Part shown: positions 23,064-34,146 of the stretch, piece after piece | How positions within the stretch are numbered: position 1 is the first letter of the stretch | Layout: each line of letters opens with the position of its first letter | The notes under the pieces: generated by a model | What the model was told of the DNA's origin: nothing | Databases searched by the model: none | The model's input: the letters and a program-made list of their open reading frames with translations, nothing else | DNA from: Tetrapyrgos nigripes | Lineage: Eukaryota; Basidiomycota; Agaricomycetes; Agaricales; Campanellaceae | Reading direction: 5' to 3' | Assembly (NCBI GenBank): GCA_013368315.1 | Contig: JAACJM010000100.1 | Location: 186,001-250,000 of the forward strand | Length of the DNA stretch: 64,000 nt | Position numbers and translations under genes: made by a program

Positions 23064-23515
23064 CTTGTAATTCCTTCATAATACAGCTAGTCTTACAAGT
23101 GTATTACTGTGACTTGATTGTCACTTTGTAAATTTCCTGCAGATTTTGCTTCCTTGTAAGTCCTTTGTAAATCTCTCTTGCCTTACTGTTTGTCATACTG
23201 TGATTATCTGTCACACTGAAATACTCCAGTATTTCCTTTGTGTCTTACTACATGACATATTGTGACAAAAAGTCACTCTGAAATTCCTGTGTAATTCCAC
23301 AGTATATCCACCAAGGGTATACAGTGACAGCAAGTCACACTGAAAGTCCATGGTATTTCTTTGTGACTTACAATGGTCATACAAGGTTGTTCTAATTTTT
23401 TCTGTCTCTTGTAATACTAATGTATGACAAGGAGTCTTACACATTGATTGGCTTGGTGTAATACTCTTGTAAAACCTCAGTAAAGCAGAGGATTTACAAG
23501 TGTTTGCACCCAGTG

Positions 23516-25850
23516 TAACTCGCTGCTCTACATTTTAGGTGTTCTGAGCACTGGAATACCCTTCATTGGCTCAATCCTTAGAAAGCAACAAGATCGACAA
23601 GCAGACCAGGCCTCTTTAGTGTATCGCAGATGTTGTGAATATGGGTTTCTGTGTTGCAAAAAGGTAAGAAACAGGTTTAAAAAGAACTCGACTTGCACCA
23701 TTGTTATCTCATTCTTTTCTCCTCCTTCCTATTCGTTTTTTAGGAGACGGAAATGAGAAAAATACCCTTCTTCCTCGACAATTCAACACTCTCACGATCC
23801 ACACTGTATCTCTCACCACATACCAGGCCAAAGCTGTATTGGAGGTTTGACAGCATATATTTGTGAGTGATATTCTGTGACTTTCATGATGTCATCTTTG
23901 CTGAACTATCTTCCGTGCTGGTCAGTCAGTCCACCCTCTTATCTTCATGACCCAAGCAAGCAGGATGAATGTAACAGCTCTGATGTTTTCAGATCTGATA
24001 TCTGTAGGAGCCAATTCTTTATGATATATCTACATCTAATTTATGTGATTGAAGAATGTATCAGGACGGCCCAGAATGGCAGCATAGGGCTTGTGATGTA
24101 TTTCAGGAAGGAAGGAAGGGCACTGGAAGAGGTCACAAAGTCAGTATCTTTGCACAATTCTTTATTTAGCTGAGTTTGATCTAGATACCTCATCTACAAC
24201 CTCTGAAAGCAAGGTGGGGAATTGACAGACAGGTACTTCAAAAGTACTGAGATGGTCGCTGTTAGATTTCAGGTTCATAGTTTCATTTCATATCTTATAT
24301 TCATAATCTTATTACTTGTCTTGATATAAACTACCTCCTTCACTGGCTGGGTATAACAAAGATTGACGGAATGGTGAGCATGAGCGATATGAAGTATGAG
24401 CCAATTGTTGGTAGTGGTATTTCATTTTCTTCTACCATGTTCTCTCTTATTGATTCTTCCTTCCTTCCTTCCTTCTTTCTTCTGTCTTTTCGTCTTGTAT
24501 CTTTCATCTCCATCTTTTCCAAACACAAACACTATTCATCATCATCTGCATGTTTTTCTCGTATCTATCCATACCTCTATTACATCCTATGCCTACCACC
24601 TCTTCTTCCTTTGGCAGAGTCTCCTGCAGCCAGCTTCAGTGTTTTACTGAATTGTGAGGTCCTCGCCACCAGACCTTTTTCTTTCTTCTTCCCCGTTCTT
24701 TCTTTCACTTTGTTTTTCATTTTGACTTTAACCTTATCCTGGTTCTCTGACAACGGTTTGTTCATGAACTGTACCCTAGATTGTTGTAATATTATTATAT
24801 TTTGTGGAATTATTGGGAGAGATTGTAACCTAGTTCTAAAGACATGGAATTGTGCTATCTGGTTGTGAGCCAGTTGCAACTAATAGAAAGATTTTATGCT
24901 CTGGAATGGTTCTACTGGTTATAATGTCTAGAATTATTCTCTTGCTTGCAATCTTTAGAAATATTCTGAATATCATAATATCATTCCAACCAGATTCTTA
25001 CAAGATTCTAACACCACAAGATATTGCAACCCCATTCTAATGGGATTCTAATACCCCTCTCATGTTATAATGATGTTCTAATACAATAGAATGATTCTTT
25101 TACATTAGAATACCATTTCAACTAGCCTGGGTCATTGTTTTAATATAGACCTACCATTATACTTGGTTGTAATCTTAAGAATGGGATTACAACTGGACGT
25201 CGTTTTGTGTGATGTACTAGTCTGGGTAGCAATCCCTCAATCTTACACTCCTCCTCCCCATCACCCTCTCAGGAGTCACCATCTTCCCTTAAATTCTATG
25301 ATACTGCCTCATCATTCTTCTTACCACCTGTATCATATGCTTGTAGAAGTGAAAATATGCAGACAGGCCTTAGAAAAGGCAAAGACTTTGATCCATGAAA
25401 ATTACTAGATTGATAGGCCAGCAGCACAACATCATTTGAGAAACCCAAATCCTATCAAGGCATGGCATGGACTCTAGGAAGAGTGTTTGGCAAAGAGGCT
25501 AAAGAGGCTCAGAGGCAGTAGAGATTGTGCATTTGGAGTTGAAAAGCCAACTCAATTCCTGTGGATATAAGTTTACCATTCCAATGCACTATTCCTGTGA
25601 TTGTAATGAACAAATCAGTGGTATGTACATACATCATTTGACTGAGTTCCTGTAACAGTTAGTGGCAAACCTTCATGTGATTCAGTATCAGACAAGCATC
25701 AACTATTACTCTGAAGGTTCATACTTAATCACATTCCAAATTTCATATTGACACGTGAATACAAAACATACAGAGGAAAGACAGAAAGCCCAAAATTCTT
25801 CACAAAAAGTGATTGCATCTACAGGATATCTGACTTCTAACCTTCATTGA
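23516..25850. other. No gene recognised; AT-rich spacer downstream of the NLR-like gene
   Basis: Short open frames occur (24371-24868 plus, 24580-24879 minus) without domains. 24780-25200 is rich in ATTCTAATA-type words like those at 16850-17060. The 3' flank of the NLR-like gene begins near 25850. Confidence 0.35.
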
Positions 25851-28783
25851 TTATGCCTGGTTCTCAACTGCCACTGCCAAAGCATGATTAATCTCCTGAA
25901 CCATGACAACACAAGGAGCAGCCCTTTGTGGCATTTGAATAGCTTCAAAATGTTCTTTTGCTTTTTCAAATTTTGCTTTGGCCTCAATGAGATGCCCTTG
26001 CTCATAATCAATTATTGCAAGACTGCACAAGCAGTTAGCAGCTCCCAGCCTTGATCCAATCCCATCAAATTGCTCTTTGGCTTGCTGAAGCATGACCTTT
26101 GCATCCTCATGTTGGTATAGCATCCTGCATACATTTCCCAGGCTTTGCAAGCATTGAGCAGCTCCCTGCCTATCACCAACCCCCTGGAATTGCTTTTGGG
26201 CTTGATGAAGCATGACCTTTGCATCCTCATGTTGGTTTTGCATTGAGCATATATCTCCTATGATTTGCAAGCATTGAGCAGCTCCTGCCTTGTCACCAAC
26301 CCCCTCGAATTGCTCTTTGGCTTGCTGAAGCATGACTTTTGCATCCTCATGCTGGCTTAGCAACCTGCATATATTCCCTAGGCTTCGCAAGCATTCAGCT
26401 GCTCCCAGCCTTTCACCAACCCCCTCAAATTGCTCTTTGGCCTGCTGAAACATGACCTTGGCATCCTTATGTTGGAGTAGCACCAAGCATATATCTCCTA
26501 GGCTTTGCAAGCATTGAGCAGCTCCCAGCCTCTCTCCAATCTCCTTGAATTGCTCTTTTGCTTGCTGAAGCATGACCTTTGCATCCTCATATTGGTTTAG
26601 CATTCTACATATCTCTCCTAGGCTTCGCAAGCATTGAACAGCTCCCAGCCTGTCACCAGCCCCCTCAAATTGCTCTTTGGCTTGCTCAAGGATGACCTTG
26701 GCATCCTCATATTGGTTTAGCATCTTGTACATATTTCCCAGGCTTTGCAAGCATTGAACTGCTCCCAGCCTGTCACCAACCCCCTCAAATTGCTCTTTGG
26801 CTTGCTGAAGCATGACCTTGGCGTCCTCATATTGGTATAGCATCCAACATATATCTCCTAGCTTTCGCAAGCATTGAGCAACCTTTTGAATATCTCCAAT
26901 ACTTTCATATAAATCCTTAGCCTGTTGTACCTTCTGCTGTGATTGCATATGATTTCTCTGATAATAAAAGATCATTCCTAATCTATAATAGCATTCTGCC
27001 TGTGTTTGTTGAATTTTATTGTTTGCAGATATACTCCCAGTGCTCATAACGACCTCTGAAAGACTAGTTTCTTGATTATAAAGCTTTTCCACATCATTAA
27101 TTATTTCTATAGCTTTCCCATATTCTCCCATAAAACTAAACATATATTCTTGCATAAACATCACTTCAATTTGATCAATTACACTCATCTGTGACTTCCA
27201 TCCCAAATAATTCTCAATCAATAGCACAAGGTCTGAATAGTATTTTGAATATTGACACAGTTTCTGTAGTACCTTCATATATGACCTTTCAAATGACTTC
27301 TCAATCTGAATTTGAAGAATTTTGAAGATATTCCCAGTATGCAGTCTAAGCTGAATATCTCCTGCAATGAAATCTTGAGGTAAATTGTCTATGAATGACT
27401 CATAAAACTTCCAGACTGGATTTTCAAGATGCTCTGTTCCTTGAAAAATCTTCATAATGTATTCACCAATGGGTGTCAGTATTTTGAGGGTCTTATCCCT
27501 TGTTTCATAGACAAGGCATGACTTTTTCAAGATGAGGACCTGCATGGTTGCATCAGAAACCATTTTGGGCAAGTTTCTCAGCCAGTCTGGAATACCACTT
27601 GGTAAGAAAGCAACAAGCCTTAAGACATCCTCTCCTTTTGTAGAAAGCTTTCCCCTGAGAATGTTCAGGGTCAACTGAATTGATACTTCAATACTTGTAA
27701 GCCTGGTTTCTTCCTCTCCAATTTTCATCATCACTGCAGTCTTTTGGATGTTCCACATTTCCATTAGGTCATTCAATGGCAGTTCTTTGGCAAGCTCTGC
27801 AATGAGCATAATAGCCAAAGGCATACCATCCATCTGAATCAACAACTTTTCCAAAAAGGGATCCTTCTCCTCAATTGTAGGGTCTCCATCTGAACAGAAA
27901 GAACAGAAAGCTTCCTTGGCTGCACTAAGCTCAAGAGCAGGCAATCCAGATCCTCCACCAAGTTTGTGCCATTTAATTTGTCCAGGCCCATCAGTTCCTC
28001 TCATGGTGACAATGACTGAGACTGACTGGCATCTGCAGACCATTTCAATTAAATTCTTGACTTTAGTCTGGTCCCTGCTACCCCAGGGTGTCTCAAAATT
28101 ATCCAGAACCAGCAAGACTTGTTGGCCACCTCTGAGATAGTCCAGCAACAGTTTGAAGGAATCCTTTCCTTGTGCCACTGGCAGTCCAATGGCCTGCACC
28201 AATCCCTGAATAAGAATTGTTGCATCTGGAAGCATTTCACAAGGAATGAAGTAGCATCTCTCTGCAAATTTCTCCTTGATTGAGGGATCTTCCATGATAT
28301 GCAAGGCAACAGATGTTTTCCCCATTCCTCCAGCTCCAAGAATGCCAATATGGACCTGTTTGGTTCTACACAAGATGCCAACTGCTTCTTCCACAAGGTT
28401 GGATCTGCCAGTGAATACAGCTGGAGCTTGAGGTGTTTGAAGAAGCAGATCTCTGAAATTATGGAAATTAGATAAAATAGTCAAACATAGTAGCACTATA
28501 CATACTCTGCTGTGATTTCCTGAAGGGTAAAAGTTGTCAGATAGTGAAATTTGGTGGGAAATTGATATTTACCTTTGGTTTGTTCTCAGGAAAATCTGCA
28601 AACGACCTGTGTAAGAACTCCACTTACGTGGAAAACAGAGTACTCACTGGTAATGTAATAATTTGCGTCTCGCCCAATATTAGTGATAGTTGAGCCCACA
28701 AAACTGATGTGCTGAGCTCCAGAAAAGAAATTCCCCTGGTTTCTGGGACCAGTTTGATTAGAGTCATTATCCATTGGTTCCAT
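25851..28783 (-). CDS. NB-ARC/TPR NLR-like STAND protein
   Basis: This is a STAND-type signal-transduction ATPase of the fungal NLR-like class, a group associated with non-self recognition and programmed cell death; the ligand is unknown. Exon 1 (28783 to about 28648) encodes an N-terminal segment with SFVGSTITNIGRDANYY, a motif style common before NTPase domains in agaricomycete NLR-like proteins. One or two very short exons follow before the main exon (to 25851). The main exon has Walker A GAGGMGKTSVA, Walker B QVLLVLDNFETPW, a sensor-like VIVTMRGTDGPG, and MPLAIMLIAELA as in the GLPL motif. The C-terminal third is a TPR solenoid: one degenerate repeat, seven near-identical 40-residue repeats (26040-26879, 120 bp each) and a divergent last one. 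No disabling change is seen in the main exon. The small 5' exons are inferred from splice signals. Confidence 0.85.
26040..26879 (-). repeat. Seven 120-bp tandem units encoding near-identical TPRs
   Basis: Seven consecutive units encode 40-residue TPRs such as AQCLQSLG followed by DAKVMLQQAKEQF. Repeat similarity is high at DNA level, pointing to recent duplication or concerted evolution. Within-repeat differences cluster at positions 5 (R/Q), 9 (D/N/E), 12 (W/K/R/L/S) and 15 (Y/N/L/S). Confidence 0.9.
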
Positions 28784-29139
28784 ATCTGAAGCTTGTGATT
28801 CACTCCTTAAACAAATCTCGAGTCATAATTCCAACTCACCTCGAAAAAAGGTAGCGGAGGTGTAACGTTTGTGTCGCGAAGGGTTGAAAAGTGTCTCAAC
28901 CACGTGATCAGAACTTATAAAGTTGCGCTTGAAGCCGCCATTTCAAAATGATGGTTTTCTACGATTGATGAGCCAATTAGAACTCAAGGACCAGCAACCT
29001 GTATAGCACCCCTGGATCAACGCCGTGACGGTGGTGGCGGCGCGGCGGGGTTATCTCATTGGCAATTGGGTCATAGGCCGAGTTTGTTTCCGCCCCTTGC
29101 TCGAACCCTGGTCGTTGAGGGGCATTGAGAAGATGAAAA
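28784..29139. other. Upstream region of the NLR-like gene
   Basis: No gene is supported. The stretch lies between the NLR-like start at 28783 and the left edge of the RhoGAP duplication, and the base composition becomes GC-richer from here rightwards. The 104-codon minus-strand frame at 28977-29291 has no domain and overlaps the duplicated flank. Confidence 0.4.
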
Positions 29140-32100
29140 GAAATGTCACTAAAGCAAAATGAGGCCGAATAATAAGGGTTCAAAGTAAAGGGAGGAATCT
29201 TCAAATATGCGCAGAAAGCGGTTGCGGACCTTGCTTTGGCGCGTAAAGGTACGAAAATAGATACCACAAAACGGTATCGAAACAGAGGCATATTGTCGCA
29301 TATTTTCCGCTGTTTCTGAAAGTGGTATATCAGGGCATATATCAGGGAACTATAGGGCTCACTTGATGGATAGTTAGGAGCGCTTTGATATAGTTATTCA
29401 GTAATAGAAATACATTAAGTATCCTTAGGGAAGAACACGAGCTGAATTCATGGGTAGAACAAACGTAGATGGGCCATTTATTGTACTTGAGAATCCGAAG
29501 GAATTGAACCAACAAATTGCAGTAAAAGACACAATCCTATTGATCTAATCCTAATTGAAGTAATGGTAGGGTATCCAGAGCGAGCATGCACGAGAGTAAG
29601 TAAGTCAGTAGTTTGAAGAACAAGAACAGAGAGAAAAAAGTAAACAAATCAGAACAAAAAAGGAGACAAAAAAGCACACTATGAACGTCAGGTACGCAGA
29701 AAAAAACCAATGGATCAATCAATGACCGTCAGTCAAGTCATTCAGTGTCAGGTCGAGGAAGCATAAATAGACTGTCCCCGAGGCCGAAACAAAAAGTAAA
29801 AATCAGACGTCTAACTAACTCGTCGCCTCCAAACCCGACGAACTCGTAGCAGTACCCACACCCTTATTCGCATCCCCACCCCCACTGCCAGACCCACTGA
29901 TAGACCCAGGAGCCGTAAAAAACCCAGAAGCCGTAATCCCAATCGCCTCAACTCCAGCTCCAACACCCTTCCCACTCTGCCCTTGCCTCCCAACCGATAT
30001 AGATCCCTTCTTCGTTATCGTTGGCAACCCACCTGATCCAAACCCACTCCCACTGCCCAATCCGGACCCCGGCCTTGACCTAACCGACCCCAGAATCAAT
30101 GGAATACATGGACTTTGCTTTTGCTTTCACCATGAAAGAAGAATAAGACTCCAGATAGGCAGACGTCTAAGGTGTGGATGGACCTTCCAGCTCCTCTGGA
30201 GCCTCTGGATGTGGTAGACCCGCTGGACAAGGTGGTTCAGTGTTTCGAAGGGCGAAATGTGGATCCCCCTGCTATTCCACTCCTCCAACCAGATACGCCT
30301 GCACCCCCACTAGTCTCCGTCCCACTCGTCCCCATCCCACTCTGCATCCCAGCAAAACCCGAACTATTCGGCGTTGAGGGAACCAAAGGAGTAGACTGAC
30401 TATACTTATGCCCATGTCGTGTAAACGAAAACGACCCAGGTCCAATAGGCATCACCAGCATCTCATCATCAATACTCGATGCCTCTGACGCATCCGATAC
30501 CCCACTCAACGCTGAGCTTTTTCGTCGGTGGTGGACCGGGTAGGTAGGGACGCCGAGGGAGTCTTTACGTGGGGGACCGCCGATGATAGGGCCTCCGGTA
30601 GAGGACCTAGTTCCAGTTGCGTTACCAGCCCCGGCTCCACTCTGGAAAGGTTTCGGTTTGGTACTAGACCCAGTGACAACTGCGCCACTTCCACTCCCGG
30701 CCCCGTTGCCACTACCATTACCCATCCCCATCCTCCCCAACCCATTCCCCAATGCCCCACTGGCACTCGCGAACCCATTCGTCGAAACCGGCTTGAGCTT
30801 CGGCTTGGACTCGGACTCGGACTCGAGTCATGCATCTGCATCTGCAACTGATTCCAACGCAACTCCACTCCAACTCCAAAGCTGAGAGAAACTGGCCCTT
30901 GCCCCTTACCACCACCATCGCCACCAACGACAACCACACTCCCCCCCCCCCCCCCCCCCTACTTCCTTCAACACCAGCACTGACACTCGTGTCTCTACTC
31001 CTATCCGAGTTCACGTTCTGGGACTGTATCTGTGACGGCAAGAGATACATCCCCATCCCCATTCCTAAATTATCCCTTGAGTACACGCCCACCCCATCCC
31101 ACCTATCCCAAACCCCCCAACCTCTGTCCGATCCAACACCTCATCAAACACCTCATAATACCTCTGTATACACAACTTGATAATCATCCCCAACGTCGTC
31201 TTGTTTTCTGTTAATGCTGCTGTGTTGGCTGGATTCGTGTTCGTCGTCGTTGTATTTATGCCAGTAGTGGTTGATAGAGGGGACGAAAGTCGGTGATAGA
31301 GGGTTAGCAGGAAAGTTTGAAGCGTTGTAGTTGGGAAAGGTGGGTACAGCTAGCGACAATAACCCACTCGAGCTCGAAGTAGCCCTAGTAGGCGTCGGAG
31401 GTGTAGGCGAGAAGGGGTTTCTATACCTCTGTGCAAATCCTCCAGCACCAGGGGGCGAAATGGGCGAGCTCGGCCCAGGCCCGTACCTATAACCAGCTCC
31501 AGGGTAATTAAACCCAGGCGAACTCGGTCTAGGTGATGGTAACGGTGACGAGCTACCGAGAGGAGACCTCGGAACACCTGGCGTTGGCCCAGTCCCTCCA
31601 ACCCTCGGTATAAGACACATCTGTACGTCCCTAATCGGGTTCGTTCCTGTGACGAGATTGGGAGAAAGGACGACAGCGAGGTTGTGTGCGTCCATACGGT
31701 TGGAGGCCGAGCAGAGGTGGACTTCGTGCATTAGGTCTATGTTGGTAGGTGGTGAAAACAGAAGGGCGAAAGCGAGAGTGGATTGGGAAGAAGGGAGAAA
31801 GGAGAAGGGGAGAAAATGAGCTCAGTCAACGCGGAATAGATAAAGAAAAAAGAAACCACTCACGCAAATAATGGCTCAACAGAATGTACACACACGGCTT
31901 CAACTCTGGTAACCTCACTGCTTCTACATGCCCGGGATCACTCGTCAACATCGGACGCTTTCTTATAATCGCGTACATGTCCTCTCCAAACACCGGTTCC
32001 GGTAAATCCCTCAAATACTTCTTCAACAGCACTGCAGCTAAGTGAGGCCCTCCTCCAGCTTCTTCCCAGATTTCCAACGAAACGACTTGACCACGGTCAT

Positions 32101-33300
32101 AAGAGTCGAAAAGAAGGCGAACGATGAAAGAGGCCTTCGTCGTTGCTTCGTCGTTGAGACCGGATTCGGGGAGATATTGGATACAATCCCTAACCACACG
32201 AGGAACCGGCCCTTTTTGCTTTCGAAGCCCATGATATCCTCAAGTGGGACACCAAACACTGCCGACGAGGAAGCGGAGGAGTGAATGGTGGAAATGGTGA
32301 TTTTGAATTCGTTTTGGAGGTTTTCTTGATACACGGCGGGCGGACGGAATGGCAATTTGGGTTAGGGGTACGCGGATGGCTAGTTCAGAGAGGGTGTCGA
32401 GGTAGCGGAAGAATTTGTGAGAGATGATGGCTCTGGCTAGCTAGAATAGCACTGTACATGACGTATCGGCCATAATTAGATGGAGTGGGACGAGACGTAC
32501 TTTTAGAAAAAAAAGTACTGGTGAGAGAGATGAGTGCAATGCTGTTGTGTATGAGAAAAGAAACACGCACCAATCTCTTTGAGGCTCTTGCGATACTTCC
32601 TATTCAGACTGCGATACGCCTTCCAAACCCAATTCCATCCTAACGTGTATCTAACCCCAGCTGCGAAAAAGACAATGGTATAGTTGGCCTCGATTGCCAG
32701 GACAAAAAGCAACGTTAGTTTTTGTCGTTCGGCACATAGACTGTCTTAAGGTCGGAGAGGATACGCCTATAAATGAAGCAGGCATCAGCGGGAGCGGGGG
32801 TAAAAGGTAAAAGCGACTACACACGATAACAACAAGCCGCAGTTGACTTCATCGGGGCTTGGCATTGGTGAGGCATTCATTACCACCCTATAGACCGTTA
32901 AAACTCTCCCTTCACCTTGAGCCAGAAAATGGACATACTAGATGTACATAGGACGTGTTCTGAGAGAAGAGGGGTCAAATGTTCAGTAAAAGGACTCGGA
33001 AAGTGGAGAAAGAAACAACCACTCACTCAAATCCACCCCAGCCTGGAATATCGTTCTAGCCATCCACCTCCAACTCGGTATACTTCCCGACTCGTTCTTT
33101 TTCATCCATGGGAGAGTAAAAAAGCTTTGGCTTTTCTTGGACTCGGAAGATTTCTGTCGAGATTTTGACAAAGAGTTGGTTTGTTTAAAGCATTTAAAGA
33201 TTTGTTTGCCAAAGACGTTTCTTTGTTTATCATTGCCTACCGGCATTTCAAATTCCTTTAACCGTTGATTTGACGTTCCTCCCAAGTTTCTCCTCCTCAA
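29140..33300 (-). repeat. Segmental duplication unit A (RhoGAP locus)
   Basis: This unit and 36130-40760 are two tandem copies of the same locus. Beyond the gene, the 3' flanks match: ACTAAAGCAAAA followed by AATAATAAG at 29150 and 36190, AAAGGGAGGAATCTT, GGTATCGAA.CAGAGGCATATT, and the later CAATGACCGTCAGTCAAGTCA at 29720 and 36945. The 5' flanks match at TATC/ATTGCCTACCGGCATTTCAAA near 33225 and 40695. Confidence 0.85.
29815..33180 (-). pseudogene. CRAL-TRIO-RhoGAP gene, copy A, inactivated
   Basis: This is a decayed copy of the gene at 37023-40524. The CRAL-TRIO part survives near 32590-32710 (IEANYTIVFFAAGVRYTLGWN). The RhoGAP part is at 31826-32290 and the Ser/Pro-rich tail at 29815-31730. 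In the RhoGAP domain the arginine-finger segment GLFRRS of copy B is replaced by out-of-frame sequence. The cause is an 11-bp duplication (CAACGACGAAG-type, near 32140-32160) with frame restored further on; YMREVV is also deleted downstream. In the tail, a GCATGA in place of GCACGA creates a stop near 30830, and a long C tract at about 30940-30958 replaces coding sequence. The first exon is also rearranged. Catalytic GAP activity is therefore not expected. Confidence 0.85.
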
Positions 33301-34146
33301 TGGCAGTTCCTTATCCGTTCTTTTTTACTGCCTGGAAAGAGGCTTGAAAGGGATAGCAGAGGGACTGGCGATGACGGTGGAGTGGTGATCAATGGAGCTG
33401 CTTGTTGACCACGTAAGGAGACGGGTTGGAGAACAAGCGTCACTCTGTAAAGGATTAGGTCAGCCTGCGATGAGACCCAACCTCCAACTGGACCAAAAGG
33501 CCACAATATTCGGTACGTGTGAATACCGTCGCAGGCTCTATATATGGAGTAAGGGGCATGACCCTTACACACTCCAACACTAGGTATAAGACACATCTGT
33601 ACATTCTAATCGGGTTCGTTCCTTTGACGAGATTGGGAGAAAGGACGATGTAACGGTTCATTACTCCATATATAGCGCCTGCAACGGTATTCACACGTAC
33701 CGAATATTGCGGCCTTTTGGTCCAGTTGGAGGTTGGGTCTCATCGCAGGCTGACCTAATCCTTTACAGAATACTGTAAGGGACCAGGCTAAGAGTCTTGA
33801 GAACCGTAGATGGACTCATATAGCGAGGTGTCTTAGGCCATGAATGAAGACATAAAGAGAGTTGATAAGGCTACTACTAAACTACTACGAGTGTACAAGT
33901 ATTTATACATGTACTAAAAGGAGTAGTATTTACAAGAATAGAACAGGAGACATTAAAGGAGCAAGGAGTAAAGGTGAGTATATACCCATGACAGACAACA
34001 GTGAAGTTGTGTGTCCATACAGTTGGAGGCCGAGCGTAGGTGGACTTCGTGCATTAGGTCTGTGTCGGTAGGTGTAAACAAAAAGAGAAAGAAAGGGGAT
34101 AGGATTAGGAATAAGGAGAGAGGGTAAGAGAAATAACCTCAGCTTA
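33301..34146 (-). pseudogene. Scrambled third RhoGAP fragment with an inverted-repeat insertion
   Basis: Minus-strand pieces match the RhoGAP exon that follows the GAP core: MHEVHLRSASN near 34050 with its upstream intron (CAGCTTAGTGTACA at 34140, as at 38992), and VVLSPNLVKGTNPIR near 33600-33650. They are separated by inserted DNA. Two inverted arms of about 110 bp (33445-33551 and about 33665-33773) flank the second piece. 33774-34000 looks LTR-like but is unresolved. The fragment ends abruptly at the MYND-finger gene. Confidence 0.7.
33445..33773. repeat. Inverted repeat, ~110-bp arms, enclosing a RhoGAP exon piece
   Basis: Left arm (33445-33551) contains GTAAAGGATTAGGTCAGCC, CAACTGGACCAAAAGGCC and TATATATGGAGTAA. 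The right arm (about 33665-33773) is its reverse complement with few mismatches. The ~113-bp loop is a RhoGAP exon fragment. Confidence 0.85.

Larger units (their letters stand above)
18863..23515. mobile_element. 4.65-kb CACTG-family foldback element carrying opposed 9-bp arrays
   Basis: The left end reads CACTGGGTGCAAACACTTG and the right end is its reverse complement, with TAA directly flanking both ends (18860-18862 and 23516-23518) as a 3-bp target duplication. The left arm (18863-19310) is matched in reverse by 23064-23515, and 19310-19450 by about 22200-22320. Inside lie a minus-oriented 9-bp array, a spacer containing the ~310-bp cargo segment, and a long plus-oriented 9-bp array. No transposase is encoded. 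CACTG ends with 3-bp duplications are typical of the CACTA/EnSpm group (also used by fungal Plavaka-type elements), so movement in trans by such an enzyme is inferred. Arm similarity is high, so the DNA could form a hairpin thousands of bases long. Confidence 0.85.

Noticed and set aside
24371..24879. Hydrophobic 165-codon plus-strand frame and its antisense partner
   Set aside because: AT-rich pyrimidine tracts explain the hydrophobic composition; both strands are open and nothing is recognisable.
30506..31214. Multiple plus-strand and alternative-frame open frames over the RhoGAP tail
   Set aside because: They are shadows of the Ser/Pro/Gly-rich, GC-rich tail of the minus-strand RhoGAP pseudogene.
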